This document shows, in pieces, positions 35,101 to 43,769 of a stretch of DNA of 64,000 nucleotides. Within the stretch, counting starts at the first letter, position 1. Every line of letters begins with the position of its first letter. The translations under genes and the position numbers were made by a program. The notes below the pieces were generated by a model. It was not told the origin of the DNA and did no database searches. It saw only the letters and a program-made list of their open reading frames with translations. The DNA is from Chthoniobacterales bacterium (GTDB lineage: Bacteria; Verrucomicrobiota; Verrucomicrobiia; Chthoniobacterales; UBA10450). The stretch is taken from assembly GCA_035274845.1 (NCBI GenBank), contig DATENU010000010.1:241043-305042 (forward strand), given 5' to 3'.

Positions 35101-35650
35101 GAGAGATGACGAACGGCTGACCGCGAACGAGCTGAACCGGATCGACCGCATCCCGAAATTCATTTTCTCAAACGCCTGCGAATCGGGGATCACTCCGGAC
35201 CGCGCGAGTGAGCGCAGCGCGGACCTCGCCCCGAGCTTCGCCGAATCGTTTTTTGCCCGTGGTGTCGCCAACTTCATTTGCACGGGATGGCCGGTAAACG
35301 ACACGGCCGCGCGCACCTTTGCCACGACTCTCTACGCGAAGATGTTTGGCCTGGACGGAGATTTTCGGCCTGCCTACCTGCATGAAGCAATGCGCGCCGC
35401 CCGGGTTGCGATCGCGAGACAGCCTGAAGGAACGCGAACCTGGGGCGCCTATCAACATTACGGCAATCCCTATTTTCGCTTTTTCAATCCGCCTCACAGC
35501 GAGCCGGGCGACGGCCCGAAAAAGGAACCGCTTTCTCCAGGGGCGCGCCCCGTCGAATCCGGCCCGCCTAAGGCGAAAACGCGGCGAGAGTCAAAGACAG
35601 CCGGGCGCCGCCCAGCCAAATCAAAACAAACCCGCCGGCGCAAGCATTGA
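32102..35650 (+). CDS. Lipase-CHAT protease fusion protein of a conflict-type operon
   Basis: The product is 1182 residues. Residues 65-400 form an LCAT/PGAP1-like alpha/beta hydrolase: NVVILHGIMGSELQRF, nucleophile S179 in VAHSMGGLVSR, and GDGTVPHVLG with a downstream histidine. Residues 410-500 are a charged linker. Residues 513-710 (KIALVKGGIDSVEASPNGKA, RIVVLAGMGTPGHFG) resemble the macro-like N-terminal domain of M17 aminopeptidases. Residues 765-1130 are a CHAT caspase-like protease with both catalytic residues: H983 in FHFAGHC and C1026 in FSNACESG. The tail is Lys/Arg-rich. The next gene starts 3 bases after the stop. Known CHAT proteins act in regulated cell-death and defence systems. 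Its targets are unknown. Confidence 0.88.
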   Translation: MTPAEERAFIARLESANAEELILILSRPGPDEDRVLRLHLGAERYERLRRSALRSLTRSTRSAEKKGNVVILHGIMGSELQRFEANRGRPVWLSLPRLIMGATKWLEMNNDGQSVYDVRATGLLKRWYSELMVGLAFDWNVQTFPFDWRRDLAESAGALNDRINEWFGSDTPVHLVAHSMGGLVSRTFILNYPERWERAWDSKGKGGVAGGRLIMLGTPNHGSFAIPQIITGIQTAVKMIMIADLEHRSGVLRIINTFPGSYQMLPSPLVLPEMQKLYRSETYGEFSVPQSFLDKALSSHQALAGVVDPKRMTYVAGYNRRTSENITNLSDLGSMDAYSFSLNGDGTVPHVLGFLKKGDEKVPTYFADAAHGALPNHESVIGAVPELLETGSCSLPSTNPGAARALVPDAVDELAERAQVERDQIRLKQIVQTTRARTRGAADDPDSAPVSEEEKEAEEIILESFVADAESRTTSGKSLPSSPSEFPPPRGDAKDEQTKGSRGAPPSPSATIKIALVKGGIDSVEASPNGKAIDAIAVGHYFGVRPQAAERALDEAISAAYLKESKGRQTPASGSETVPESELLLTLLTERGHIPGSLGEPFILPDPRKEGRIVVLAGMGTPGHFGVPELTVLAQELCWSLGRLGKTHLATVLIGAGTGNLPVKDAVDGWLRGISRALLNSPADAGRGICQITFVEYNARTFNKLNKALQAVEKDPPGALQIEYERPSDEVIAKARDEAVATACAEVKKEFDPAVGAREADELVPVRLTIDRQRKGYGFAALTQSAAIPQRDIALDPRLVESANDELAGAAAEAQTEAGRFLEKLLLPEDIRSQIYTRAPIVLILDSSSARVHWEMVARTAPWDRRETAESGSVDLEKFLGTTYGLTRQLRTTFAPAPEPPPPPKREIKALIVADPALDAPLQGAQAEGEEIASLLERFKSDDPMGPSRILVTRLFGPAQAKRTTVLKKLMLEDFDIFHFAGHCIYDKSDPSNSGWVFSARDDERLTANELNRIDRIPKFIFSNACESGITPDRASERSADLAPSFAESFFARGVANFICTGWPVNDTAARTFATTLYAKMFGLDGDFRPAYLHEAMRAARVAIARQPEGTRTWGAYQHYGNPYFRFFNPPHSEPGDGPKKEPLSPGARPVESGPPKAKTRRESKTAGRRPAKSKQTRRRKH

Positions 35651-35653
35651 GCG

Positions 35654-36535
35654 ATGGACGATCTCGACACGATCGCTGAGGCCGTCGGCAAAGGGCAATG
35701 CATTCTCTTCCTCGGGGCCGGGGTTCATTACGGCCCTCCCCCGGGCACGGACCAAAAATATGTCGACGCCTATCCAGAGGCTCGGCGGCCGCCTCTGGGC
35801 GGAGCACTTTCCCAGGCCCTGGCGACGGAGAGCGATTATCTCGCCCGCTTTCCGGGAGCCGACCAACGCGACCTGAAACGCGTCGGCTGGCATTACGAGG
35901 ATAAGCTTTCGCGCAATCGCCTCATGCGGCGGATCAAGGAAGAAGTGCACGTGAACAAGATCGCGTCGCCAATCGTTCGCGCCCTGGCGGCCCTCGATTT
36001 TCCGCTCGTGATGACGACAAACTTCGACCAGCTCTTCGAACAATCGCTCCGCGCCGCCGGCAAAGATCCGCAGCTCTGCATCTACAGCCCTTCGGCGAAA
36101 ATTCCGACCGAAGATCCGACCGACGATCCCACGCCGGCGAACCCGTTCGTCTGCAAACTGCACGGCGACGTGGACGAGCCGGATTCAGCCGTGATCACGG
36201 ATGAGGATTACATCCAGTTCGTTTTGCGAATGAGCGACAAGGCGCCTTACCATCCCGTGCCGGAAACATTCCTCTACCGTTTCAAACGCTGGCCCACCCT
36301 CTTCATTGGCTACAGCCTCATCGATTACAATCTTCGCCTCCTCTTCAAGGCGATGCGGGTGAACCTCGATCAGGCCCTCTTCCCAGAGACCTACTCGATC
36401 GATCCGAAACCGGACCAGCTCATCGTCCGGTATTGGAGCGACCAGCGCCGTTACGTCCGTTTCGTCACCCAGGATGTCTGGTCGTTCGTGCCCGCGCTCT
36501 ACGAGCGGATCAAGAAAACGGAAATGCCGGCATGA
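35654..36535 (+). CDS. SIR2-family NAD-hydrolase-like protein
   Basis: The product is 293 residues, a single SIR2_2 domain. Key residues are G21-A-G23 (ILFLGAGVH) of the NAD-binding loop, N123 in MTTNFDQLFE and H170 in KLHGDVDEP, with GYSLIDYNLR towards the end. These match the catalytic Asn and His of defence-type SIR2 NADases such as those of ThsA or DSR2. No zinc-ribbon cysteines of deacetylating sirtuins were seen. It sits between the CHAT gene (3 bases away) and the STAND gene (ATGA overlap), so the three are one operon. NAD depletion is the expected but unproven outcome. Confidence 0.88.
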   Translation: MDDLDTIAEAVGKGQCILFLGAGVHYGPPPGTDQKYVDAYPEARRPPLGGALSQALATESDYLARFPGADQRDLKRVGWHYEDKLSRNRLMRRIKEEVHVNKIASPIVRALAALDFPLVMTTNFDQLFEQSLRAAGKDPQLCIYSPSAKIPTEDPTDDPTPANPFVCKLHGDVDEPDSAVITDEDYIQFVLRMSDKAPYHPVPETFLYRFKRWPTLFIGYSLIDYNLRLLFKAMRVNLDQALFPETYSIDPKPDQLIVRYWSDQRRYVRFVTQDVWSFVPALYERIKKTEMPA

Positions 36536-39261
36536 TCGCGCTTCCCAAACTCTCCTGGCCGAGCGAACCGTACCGCGGGATCGAGCAATTCCGTTTTGTC
36601 GACCGCCCGATTTTCTTCGAGCGGCGGGAAGAAATCCGCCGCCTTATTCGCCTGGTCTCGATCTATCGCGGCACGTTGCTTTACGGCGAATCAGGCACGG
36701 GAAAATCTTCCATCATCAACGCGGGGCTCATTCCCGCCATGCTCGAGGAAGGCTTTCTCTCCGAACGATTCCGCGTCCAACCGGTGCCGGGCGCCGAGCT
36801 CGTCGTCGAACGAATCTCGCTCACGGATGAAGGGACCGCGCCATTCCTGCCCTCGCGTTTCGCAGCCGACGACGAACCGCGGCAGCGGCTCGTCTTTTCG
36901 ACCGCGGACGTCAACGCGAAACTCGGCCTCGAACACGAAGGCGGCGCGCCGCTCCTCATCTTCGATCAGTTTGAGGAGTTCGTGACCCTGTTTGAGGAAG
37001 CGCCCGAGAACCGGGAGAAACTGGCCGAGGCGGCGCAGGCGCAGAACACGCTCCTCGAATTTTTCCGCGATCTTCTCCGCGACGAAACGCTGCCGGTAAA
37101 ATTGCTCTTCGTTTTTCGCGAGGATTATCTGGCCAAACTTTCCCGGCTTTTCGCGCTGGTCCCGAACCTGCGCGACCAGCACATCCGTCTCACCGCTCCG
37201 GATTCGACCGTGTTGAAGAAATTGATCCGCGGGCCATTCACCTCTGAGGTTCCGCCGGAACATTTCGGCCGCATCATTACCGACGAGCTGGCGGACAAGC
37301 TCTGTGCCGCGCTCGCCGAACGGAGCGAGAGCGGTTCCATCAACCTCACCGAGGTCCAGATCGCGTGCCTTTCGCTCTGGCGCGATCCCAAAGGGGAATC
37401 GCTTTTCGACACGACGCCGAACCGCGCCGAAGTCGTGCAGAAACTTCTTGAAGGTCATCTCACCGGCTCGCTCGATCGCCTCAGCACAGGCCTGCGCGAA
37501 CCGGCTGTGGCCCTGCTTCGGCATCTTGTGACCAGCGCCGGCACGCGCAATATCATTCTCGAATCCGACCTGCTCGAAAGGCTGCACACATGCGAAAAAA
37601 TCCCGGCGGCGACGGGCAAGCGCGCGCTCGAAGAGTTGTCCGGCCAATCCCGCCTCGTCCGCCGCCAGCGCCGGAACGAAGCCTATTTCTACGATATTAC
37701 GAGTGAGTTCCTCGTTCCCTGGATCCAGCGCCAGCGGGTTTTGAGCGACGCCCGAATCGCCCTGCGCAGATGGCGCCGTCGCGCGGTCGCGGTGGCGGCG
37801 GTCATCCTTACCCTGATCCTCATCGGCGCAGGAATTTCGTTCTACCTCGTGCGTGAAAAAAGGAAGGACGACGCGCGGCTGGCCAAGGTGAAGGAGAAGG
37901 CGTTCGAAGAAAAAGAGGAAGCCCTGAAGGAGTTAGTCGTCTACGAACAAAAGAATAAGCTCGGCGGAATCGACACCACCCGGAGCGCGACCGATTCCAT
38001 CGAAACCAAGGAAAGAATAACTGCCAACGAAGCAGTTACGCCTGGGCCTGCTCCGGAAGGGCCGTCCCAGCCCGCTTCCACGCCGCCGCCGTTCGCGGCC
38101 GAGGCGGGTGCCGTGGAATATGTAACTGACAAACTTTTCGTCGGCCATAAAGGCGCCGTCTGGGGGGTTCATTACAGTTCCGCCGCATTTGGGTCTGCTT
38201 ATCCGCGGAAATTGAGTGTCGAAAACCTCTTCCTTATCACCGCAGGTCACGACCAGACAGCGCGGATCTGGGATCTCAAAGCCGATGAGGATGGCGTGCT
38301 GCGAGGCCATAGTGGCGAAGTCAATGTTGCCTTGTTCAATCCGAAACCGCGCGGGGATACGAGCGCCTGGCAGGCCGCCACCGGGAGCGACGATGGCACG
38401 GCGGCGCTCTGGCGAATCAGCGAACCCAATAAACCATTTTTCCTCAAGGGCCACAGCGAAGCGGTCACTGGCCTGGCCTGGAGCGGCGACGGCAACTGGC
38501 TCGCCACCACCAGCAAGGACAATCAAATCCGAATCTGGAACGTAGCCGCACCGGAGACGCCGCCGGTCGTCCTGGCAAAACATACCGGCGACGTCTGGGC
38601 GCCGAACCTGGTCGAGTTCCGCGGAAAGAGCTGGCTCGTCACGCCGAGCAGCGATGGAACGGCGCGGCTTTGGAATTTCCCCAAGGGCGACTCTGTCCTT
38701 TTTTCCTCTCACCCGGCCAAGGACAGCGAGGTGCTCCGCCACGGCGCGTCAGTCCGGCGAGCCGTGATGGATTCGCAAGCCCGCTGGATCCTCACCGCCG
38801 GCGCGGACGGCCGCGCGATCTTATGGGATCGGCCGACCGGCGCGACGCTCGCCATCATTTCGCACGAGAAGGCGGTGCGCGATGTCATCTTTAAACCGGG
38901 CGACACCTTCTTCCTCACCACGAGTTCCGACAACACCGCTCAAGTGTGGGACGCCCGGGAAAAGCAGGGCATCGTCACCTTAAAGGGCCACACCGGTCCG
39001 CTCTACTCCGCCTGCTTCACACCTTATGGTCCAGGCGTCGTAACCGTGAGCTGGGACCACACCGCGCGGCTCTGGAACTACGAAACCAAAAAGTGCGTCG
39101 CCATCCTCCGCGGCCACCTCGATGCCCTTTGGTCCGTCGAATTTTCGCCCAACGGAACCAATTTCACGACCACGAGCAGCGACGGCACCGCGCGCCTGTG
39201 GGATTTGAAACGGATCCCCGGCGGCGATGCTTTTCTCCCGCACGCCGAGGCGCCGAAGTAA
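36532..39261 (+). CDS. Membrane-anchored STAND NTPase with C-terminal WD40 propeller
   Basis: The product is 909 residues from an ATG at 36532 that overlaps the SIR2 stop. The nSTAND1-type NTPase has Walker A GESGTGKSS (52-60) and Walker B LLIFDQFEEF (D145, E148, E149). It is followed by the winged-helix-like part (LLRHLVTSAGTRNIILESDL). One transmembrane helix (about 419-440, AVAVAAVILTLILIGAGISF) leads into a charged linker and, from residue 535, about eight WD40 repeats (GHKGAVWGV, GHSGEVNVALF, GHSEAVTGLAW, GHTGPLYSACF, GHLDALWSVEF). In conflict systems such proteins sense a trigger through the propeller and oligomerise to activate effectors. Here those would be the two upstream products. 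Confidence 0.9.
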   Translation: MIALPKLSWPSEPYRGIEQFRFVDRPIFFERREEIRRLIRLVSIYRGTLLYGESGTGKSSIINAGLIPAMLEEGFLSERFRVQPVPGAELVVERISLTDEGTAPFLPSRFAADDEPRQRLVFSTADVNAKLGLEHEGGAPLLIFDQFEEFVTLFEEAPENREKLAEAAQAQNTLLEFFRDLLRDETLPVKLLFVFREDYLAKLSRLFALVPNLRDQHIRLTAPDSTVLKKLIRGPFTSEVPPEHFGRIITDELADKLCAALAERSESGSINLTEVQIACLSLWRDPKGESLFDTTPNRAEVVQKLLEGHLTGSLDRLSTGLREPAVALLRHLVTSAGTRNIILESDLLERLHTCEKIPAATGKRALEELSGQSRLVRRQRRNEAYFYDITSEFLVPWIQRQRVLSDARIALRRWRRRAVAVAAVILTLILIGAGISFYLVREKRKDDARLAKVKEKAFEEKEEALKELVVYEQKNKLGGIDTTRSATDSIETKERITANEAVTPGPAPEGPSQPASTPPPFAAEAGAVEYVTDKLFVGHKGAVWGVHYSSAAFGSAYPRKLSVENLFLITAGHDQTARIWDLKADEDGVLRGHSGEVNVALFNPKPRGDTSAWQAATGSDDGTAALWRISEPNKPFFLKGHSEAVTGLAWSGDGNWLATTSKDNQIRIWNVAAPETPPVVLAKHTGDVWAPNLVEFRGKSWLVTPSSDGTARLWNFPKGDSVLFSSHPAKDSEVLRHGASVRRAVMDSQARWILTAGADGRAILWDRPTGATLAIISHEKAVRDVIFKPGDTFFLTTSSDNTAQVWDAREKQGIVTLKGHTGPLYSACFTPYGPGVVTVSWDHTARLWNYETKKCVAILRGHLDALWSVEFSPNGTNFTTTSSDGTARLWDLKRIPGGDAFLPHAEAPK

Positions 39262-39297
39262 AAACCGACGCAAAGGGGGAGGCGGGGGTTGCCGCGG

Positions 39298-39922
39298 CTA
39301 AGTGGTGTTTGTTGCTGGAGTGCTCCGATCGCGGTATTTGGCGATGATCTCACTGAATTTCACGCCAAGATCAGTGGCAAAAGGAACCGGCCCTTCAGCC
39401 CCGCGTGTCGCGCCTGAGTCGCGGGCCAATGCCGTGGACGTCAAGGCTCGCAATTCCATCGGGAGATAAAGAGGGTTCTTTGCCTCCGTAAGCATAAATC
39501 CAACAAAATCAGAAAGGTCGTTTCCAAACGCATCGGAAATCGAGTCGCCTAAGAACTGTCAGATCGATCATTTGCTCGACGTACGCCATGAATACGCATG
39601 CGATGTATTCGCTCTTCTCGAGGTCATCCATGCGATCAATCGTCAGAGTAAGCACTTCACTGAGTTTCGAACGCTTGGCAGAATCACCAGCTATCTCCAC
39701 CAGAAACGCCTGAGTGTTGGGTTTGCTGATTCGACTGAGCGCGGAGACAAAGCGAGCCACCTTCGCCGCAAAGATGCGGTCGGGAATGGATTTCGCAAAT
39801 TTCGCTAGGTTAATCAGCGAGCCCACAATCGGAATATCCTTAAGCAATCCGTCATCCAGCACTGCATCGATGGCGACTTCAGCAAGGTCAGATGCGAGTT
39901 CTCTTTCGGGACGCTCGGCCAT
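39298..39922 (-). pseudogene. Frameshifted gene of unknown function
   Basis: The 5' part (39922-39509) encodes MAERPERELASDLAEVAIDA, then LLKDIPIVGSLINLAKFAKS and MAYVEQMIDLTVLRRL. Near 39510-39560 the frame shifts by one base, and the +1 frame continues as SISDAFGNDLSDFVGFMLTE through PLYLPMELRALTSTALARDS to a stop at 39298. Joined, it would be about 207 residues. The join is smooth, so this is one gene broken by a single indel. It may be a real mutation or a sequence error. The family is not known by name. Use of Ile, Lys and Asn is higher than in neighbouring genes. Confidence 0.7.
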
Positions 39923-39965
39923 GTCTGATAAAATGCTTAGCGAAAACCGGGCGTCGCGTACGTTG

Positions 39966-40352
39966 CTACGGTTTGTTCGGTAGTTTGGTATAAATCTTCA
40001 AAGCTCTGAGTCCCGACAAGGATTCATTGAGCTTCTTTAGGGTTTTGGCTGCGCTATCCGATCTCTTTACATATTCCTCCGTATTGGACTTAACTTGAGC
40101 GAGCGCGTCTCGAAGCTCAATTAATTCGTCGATGAGAACTTCCGTCGCCTCCGCGGTCAGGAAGCGGTTTCCGCACTTGAGACATAGGCGACCGCGGCGA
40201 AACCAACGAACATCTGTATGATCGCGGTTGAACCAACGCTGACCCGACTCGACGAAGTAATCCACCTCTTTCGTTGGCACAGCTTTGCACGTGGTTATCA
40301 CTTCGCATTTTGGGCACCACATATCGGTGCCGCCGCTAGGTATTTTGGACAT
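39966..40352 (-). CDS. Zinc-ribbon protein with helical C-terminus
   Basis: The product is 128 residues. Two CxxC knuckles, C13/C16 (WCPKCEVITT) and C57/C60 (RLCLKCGNRFLTAE), form a zinc ribbon similar to that of NrdR. The C-terminal half is a charged helix (LIDELIELRDALAQVKSNTE) probably forming a coiled coil. No ATP-cone is present, so it is not NrdR. It lies between a frameshifted gene and a nuclease-like gene on the same strand. Confidence 0.7.
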   Translation of the reverse strand: MSKIPSGGTDMWCPKCEVITTCKAVPTKEVDYFVESGQRWFNRDHTDVRWFRRGRLCLKCGNRFLTAEATEVLIDELIELRDALAQVKSNTEEYVKRSDSAAKTLKKLNESLSGLRALKIYTKLPNKP

Positions 40353-40383
40353 AGGAATTATGTTTGGTTATGTGGAGGACTGG

Positions 40384-40974
40384 CTATTTGTCTATGGTCA
40401 ATTCTTGATCCAGAACCGCGAAGTTTCGACGATAGCTCGAAACGTCCTCAACGGCGTCCGGCGTCAATGCCGTGATTTTGGCCAATCGGCGAAGATACCA
40501 TTTTGCAGGATCGTGGACTGATCGGGAGATATAGACCTTCCGCTGTCCCTTGCTTGGAATGGCGCACTTAACAAACCGGACGAAATCACGGACAGGAAAT
40601 ATGAAGATATCGCGCTGATAGCCGATATCGGCTGCCAGTATTAGCACGATGAAGAAATCGGAGTGATCCAGGTACCCCTCGAACTCGTCTTCTCGAAAAA
40701 AGCGCCAGGATGTGTAATCGAACAGCGCACGTTCCCAGCGCGAGCCAACCGGATAGAGTTTGCCGTACTTGACTTGCACTTCGCGATAACGCGGTCGGTT
40801 TCGGTGTCGCCTTCGAAGGATGAGATCCACTTTATCAACGTCGAGAAAGCGCGTGTAGGGATTCCAGCCGTTCTCGAAGAATTCGAATTTGGCATAGGTC
40901 TCACCAAGTATTTCGTAATGGCCGGCGCCACGTCGAACCTCTGGTGAGAGGAGAGGTGTCGGTTGGTCGGCCAT
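40384..40974 (-). CDS. PD-(D/E)XK nuclease-like protein
   Basis: The product is 196 residues. The core HYEILGETYAKFEFFENGWN is followed by DKVDLILRRR and REVQVKYGKLYPV. These are the motifs E(G)..., D(54-55 region) and ExQxK of PD-(D/E)XK nucleases. The C-terminal half (YLDHSDFFIVLILAADIGYQ) has the remaining strands. This domain type is common in accessory and defence regions. Activity and target are unknown. Confidence 0.65.
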   Translation of the reverse strand: MADQPTPLLSPEVRRGAGHYEILGETYAKFEFFENGWNPYTRFLDVDKVDLILRRRHRNRPRYREVQVKYGKLYPVGSRWERALFDYTSWRFFREDEFEGYLDHSDFFIVLILAADIGYQRDIFIFPVRDFVRFVKCAIPSKGQRKVYISRSVHDPAKWYLRRLAKITALTPDAVEDVSSYRRNFAVLDQELTIDK

Positions 40975-41115
40975 CGCGTTGAGCTTAACAATTAGAGCAA
41001 ATTACGATTCACGCTAATGGTCCTCACGAGCGGAGCTTCGCGGACAGCGCGTGTAGGCTCAGGACATTGAATCCAAAAGCGCGTCCCGCTGCATCTCACA
41101 GGAAAGGCCAACCCT

Positions 41116-43659
41116 ATGATCCAGGATTTTCGTTTCGCTTTCCGGCAGCTTATCAAGACGCCGGGATTTACCACTGTCGCGGTCATCACCCTGGCGCTCG
41201 CCATTGGAGTGAACTCGGCGATTTTCGCCCTCATCAACGGCGTGGTCCTCCGGCCCATGGTGCCGGTGAAACCGGAGGAAGTGGTCAACGTCTTCACCGC
41301 CCGGCAAAGCGCGAACCACGATTACCGGCAGTTTTCCTACAACGAATTTCGCGAGCTGCGCGAGAACGCGAAAGAAGTGTTCGCCGACGTGGCGGCGCTC
41401 CAGTTCACGGTCGCCGGCATCGGGGCGGAGCACGAGATGCGGCGCAGCTTTGCTTTCCTGACTTCGGAGAATTTTTTCACGATGATGGGCGTCCAGCCAT
41501 TTCGCGGGCGTTTCTACAACGCCGAAGAATGCAAACCGAACGCGAATCTTCCCGTGGTCGTGGCCAGTTACGGGTTCTGGAAACGAATGGGTAGCCGCCC
41601 GGATTTTGTCGGCAGCGAGCTCCAGATCAACGGGCAGCCCTACACCGTGATCGGAATCTCGCCGGACGGGTTCAGCGGGATCAGCGCGCTCATCGCCCCC
41701 GATATCTGGGTGCCGCTCGGGATGTTTTCGAAAATCGGCTCCGCCTTTAGCGACACGGATGTCGCCACCGACCTGGCGCAGCCAAAAAATTACACGCTTA
41801 ATTTGTCCGCCCGGCTTCGGCCTGAGCTGACGCTGGAGACCGCGAAAACGCGCCTGCCGGTTCTAAGCCAGCGTTTCAACGCGATCCAGCCGCCGGACGC
41901 CGAGTTCGCGCGTGAGCTCCAAATTCAAAAGCCGTCCCGGTTCAGTCTCAGCACCGGTCCGGAAGATGATGGCCCGATTGCCTTGATCGCGACGCTCCTC
42001 ATGGGAATGGCGGGCGCGGTCCTCCTCATCGCGAGCCTGAACCTGGCGAACATGCTTCTGGCCCGCGGGACCTCACGCGCGAAAGAGATTGCGGTCCGGA
42101 TCGCGATCGGGGCGTCGCGCTGGCGGATCGTGCGTCAGTTGCTCTGCGAAGGATTACTTCTCGCGATTGCCGGCGGTGCGGTGGGCCTGGCCGTGAGCGT
42201 CTGGTGCAACGGCCTCATGTTGCAGTCGCTCGGACGAATGCTCGGCTCCCTCAACTTTTCGTTCGTCGCCGATCTCCATCCGAGCGTGACGGTGCTTTCA
42301 GTGACCTTCCTCTTTTGCCTGCTGGCCACTTTACTCTTCAGTCTCGGGCCTGCCTTGAAGGCGACGAAGACCGATCTGGTGAACGACTTGAAACAACAGG
42401 TCGGCGAACCGGCGCGGATCGGGCGGCTCAGCCGGTTCTTCGCGCCGCGCCACATTTCGGTCATGGCCCAGATCGCCTTGTCGCTCATGCTCCTCTTTGC
42501 CGCCGGTTTGTTCTTCCGCGGTGCACTCAAGGCCGGCGGGCTCGATCCGGGATTTGTCGCGGCCGGCGATCTCGTGACGGAACTGGATTTTTCGCTCGTG
42601 AAAAAAGAGCCGGCGGAAGCGAAGCGGCTCATGTTCACGGCAATTCAACGTGCGCGCGAGTTGCCCGGAGTCCAGGCGGCGGCGATCGGAACGATGTTGC
42701 CCTACGGCAACTTCACCAATACCCGCCGGATCATGTCCACCCGCGAAACGATGCCAACCGATCCGAAAGCGCCGGACCCGGGAGCGGGCGCTTTGTTTAC
42801 TGCCACGACGCCAGGTTACTTCGACGCAATCGGCGTGCGGATTCTCCGCGGCCGCGATTTCACCCAGGCCGAAGCGGAGAACAAGCAGGCGCCGCGGGTC
42901 GCGATCATTGACGAATCCATGGCGAAGAAGCTGTTCCCGAACACGGACGCCATAGGCCAGCACGTTCGTTACACGCAGGCGCCGCGGGACGGTTCGCCTA
43001 ACGACTTCGAAGTGGTCGGCGTGGTCGGCACCCATCGCCACGATGTCCAGAACGACACGCTGCTCCGCCGCATTTTCGTGCCCCTGGCCGTGGCGCAAAG
43101 CGGCAATGTTTATCTCCACGTGCGGATCGCGAGCAAAGACCGGCGCGCGGTCGCGGCGATGATTCCGACCGTTCGCCAGATGCTGCGCACAGTCGATCCG
43201 GACCTGCCGATCCTCGGTATCGCGCCGTTTGTCGATCTCATGGAAAAAAGCGTTGGGCTTTGGATCGTGCGCCTCGGTGCGGTTCTGTTTGGTGTTTTTG
43301 GCGGCATCGCGCTGCTCCTCGCGGTGGTCGGCGTCTACGGCGTGAAGGCCTACGCGGTCGCGTGCCGGACCCGCGAGATCGGAATCCGAATGGCGCTCGG
43401 CGCGAGACGCAGCGACGTCTTCGGTTTGATCATGCGCCAGGGCGCGATGCAGACCGGGCTTGCGGTTGTATTCGGATTGCTTCTGGCGCTGGCGGTAGGT
43501 CGGGTGCTTTCCCAGATTCTCTACGAAGTAAGCCCCAACGATCCGTTCGCGCTCCTCGCTTCGAGTGTGATGCTCGCGTTTGCGTCGCTCCTCGCCTGTT
43601 TCTTTCCCGCGCAACGCGCGACGAGAGTCACCCCGATGACGGCGCTCAGGACGGAGTAG
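41116..43659 (+). CDS. ADOP-family duplicated ABC permease (MacB/FtsX-like)
   Basis: The product is 847 residues. The start MIQDFRFAFRQLIKTPGFTT and then ALAIGVNSAIFALINGVVLR is the signature of the duplicated orphan permeases abundant in Acidobacteria and Verrucomicrobia. Two repeats follow, each of a MacB-like periplasmic core (about 50-250 and 480-680) and an FtsX three-helix unit (about 285-400 and 715-840, ending LLACFFPAQRATRVTPMTAL). No ATPase gene is adjacent, as is usual for this family. The substrate is unknown. The ribosome-binding site is AGGAAAGG. Confidence 0.9.
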   Translation: MIQDFRFAFRQLIKTPGFTTVAVITLALAIGVNSAIFALINGVVLRPMVPVKPEEVVNVFTARQSANHDYRQFSYNEFRELRENAKEVFADVAALQFTVAGIGAEHEMRRSFAFLTSENFFTMMGVQPFRGRFYNAEECKPNANLPVVVASYGFWKRMGSRPDFVGSELQINGQPYTVIGISPDGFSGISALIAPDIWVPLGMFSKIGSAFSDTDVATDLAQPKNYTLNLSARLRPELTLETAKTRLPVLSQRFNAIQPPDAEFARELQIQKPSRFSLSTGPEDDGPIALIATLLMGMAGAVLLIASLNLANMLLARGTSRAKEIAVRIAIGASRWRIVRQLLCEGLLLAIAGGAVGLAVSVWCNGLMLQSLGRMLGSLNFSFVADLHPSVTVLSVTFLFCLLATLLFSLGPALKATKTDLVNDLKQQVGEPARIGRLSRFFAPRHISVMAQIALSLMLLFAAGLFFRGALKAGGLDPGFVAAGDLVTELDFSLVKKEPAEAKRLMFTAIQRARELPGVQAAAIGTMLPYGNFTNTRRIMSTRETMPTDPKAPDPGAGALFTATTPGYFDAIGVRILRGRDFTQAEAENKQAPRVAIIDESMAKKLFPNTDAIGQHVRYTQAPRDGSPNDFEVVGVVGTHRHDVQNDTLLRRIFVPLAVAQSGNVYLHVRIASKDRRAVAAMIPTVRQMLRTVDPDLPILGIAPFVDLMEKSVGLWIVRLGAVLFGVFGGIALLLAVVGVYGVKAYAVACRTREIGIRMALGARRSDVFGLIMRQGAMQTGLAVVFGLLLALAVGRVLSQILYEVSPNDPFALLASSVMLAFASLLACFFPAQRATRVTPMTALRTE

Positions 43660-43676
43660 GTGTTGGTTTTTGTTTT

Positions 43677-43750
43677 GGTAGGGACGCCGCGCTGCGGCGT
43701 CCGAGTGCCAAACGTTGCAACGGCGGACGGCGCAGCGCGCCGTCCCTACC
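43677..43750. repeat. Long inverted repeat with GGTAGGGACG ends
   Basis: The left arm GGTAGGGACGCCGCGCTGCG (43677-43696) pairs with the right arm (43731-43750) with one mismatch, around a 34-base loop that itself can fold. It lies between the convergent genes ending at 43659 and 43770 and could act as a terminator. There is no T-run. It looks like a REP-type element. Confidence 0.65.
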
Positions 43751-43769
43751 ATGCGCGGCTACAGAAGAA

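Noticed and set aside
42331..43752. 473-codon minus-strand open frame
   Set aside because: Antisense of the ADOP permease; rich in R, H and D as expected for a shadow.
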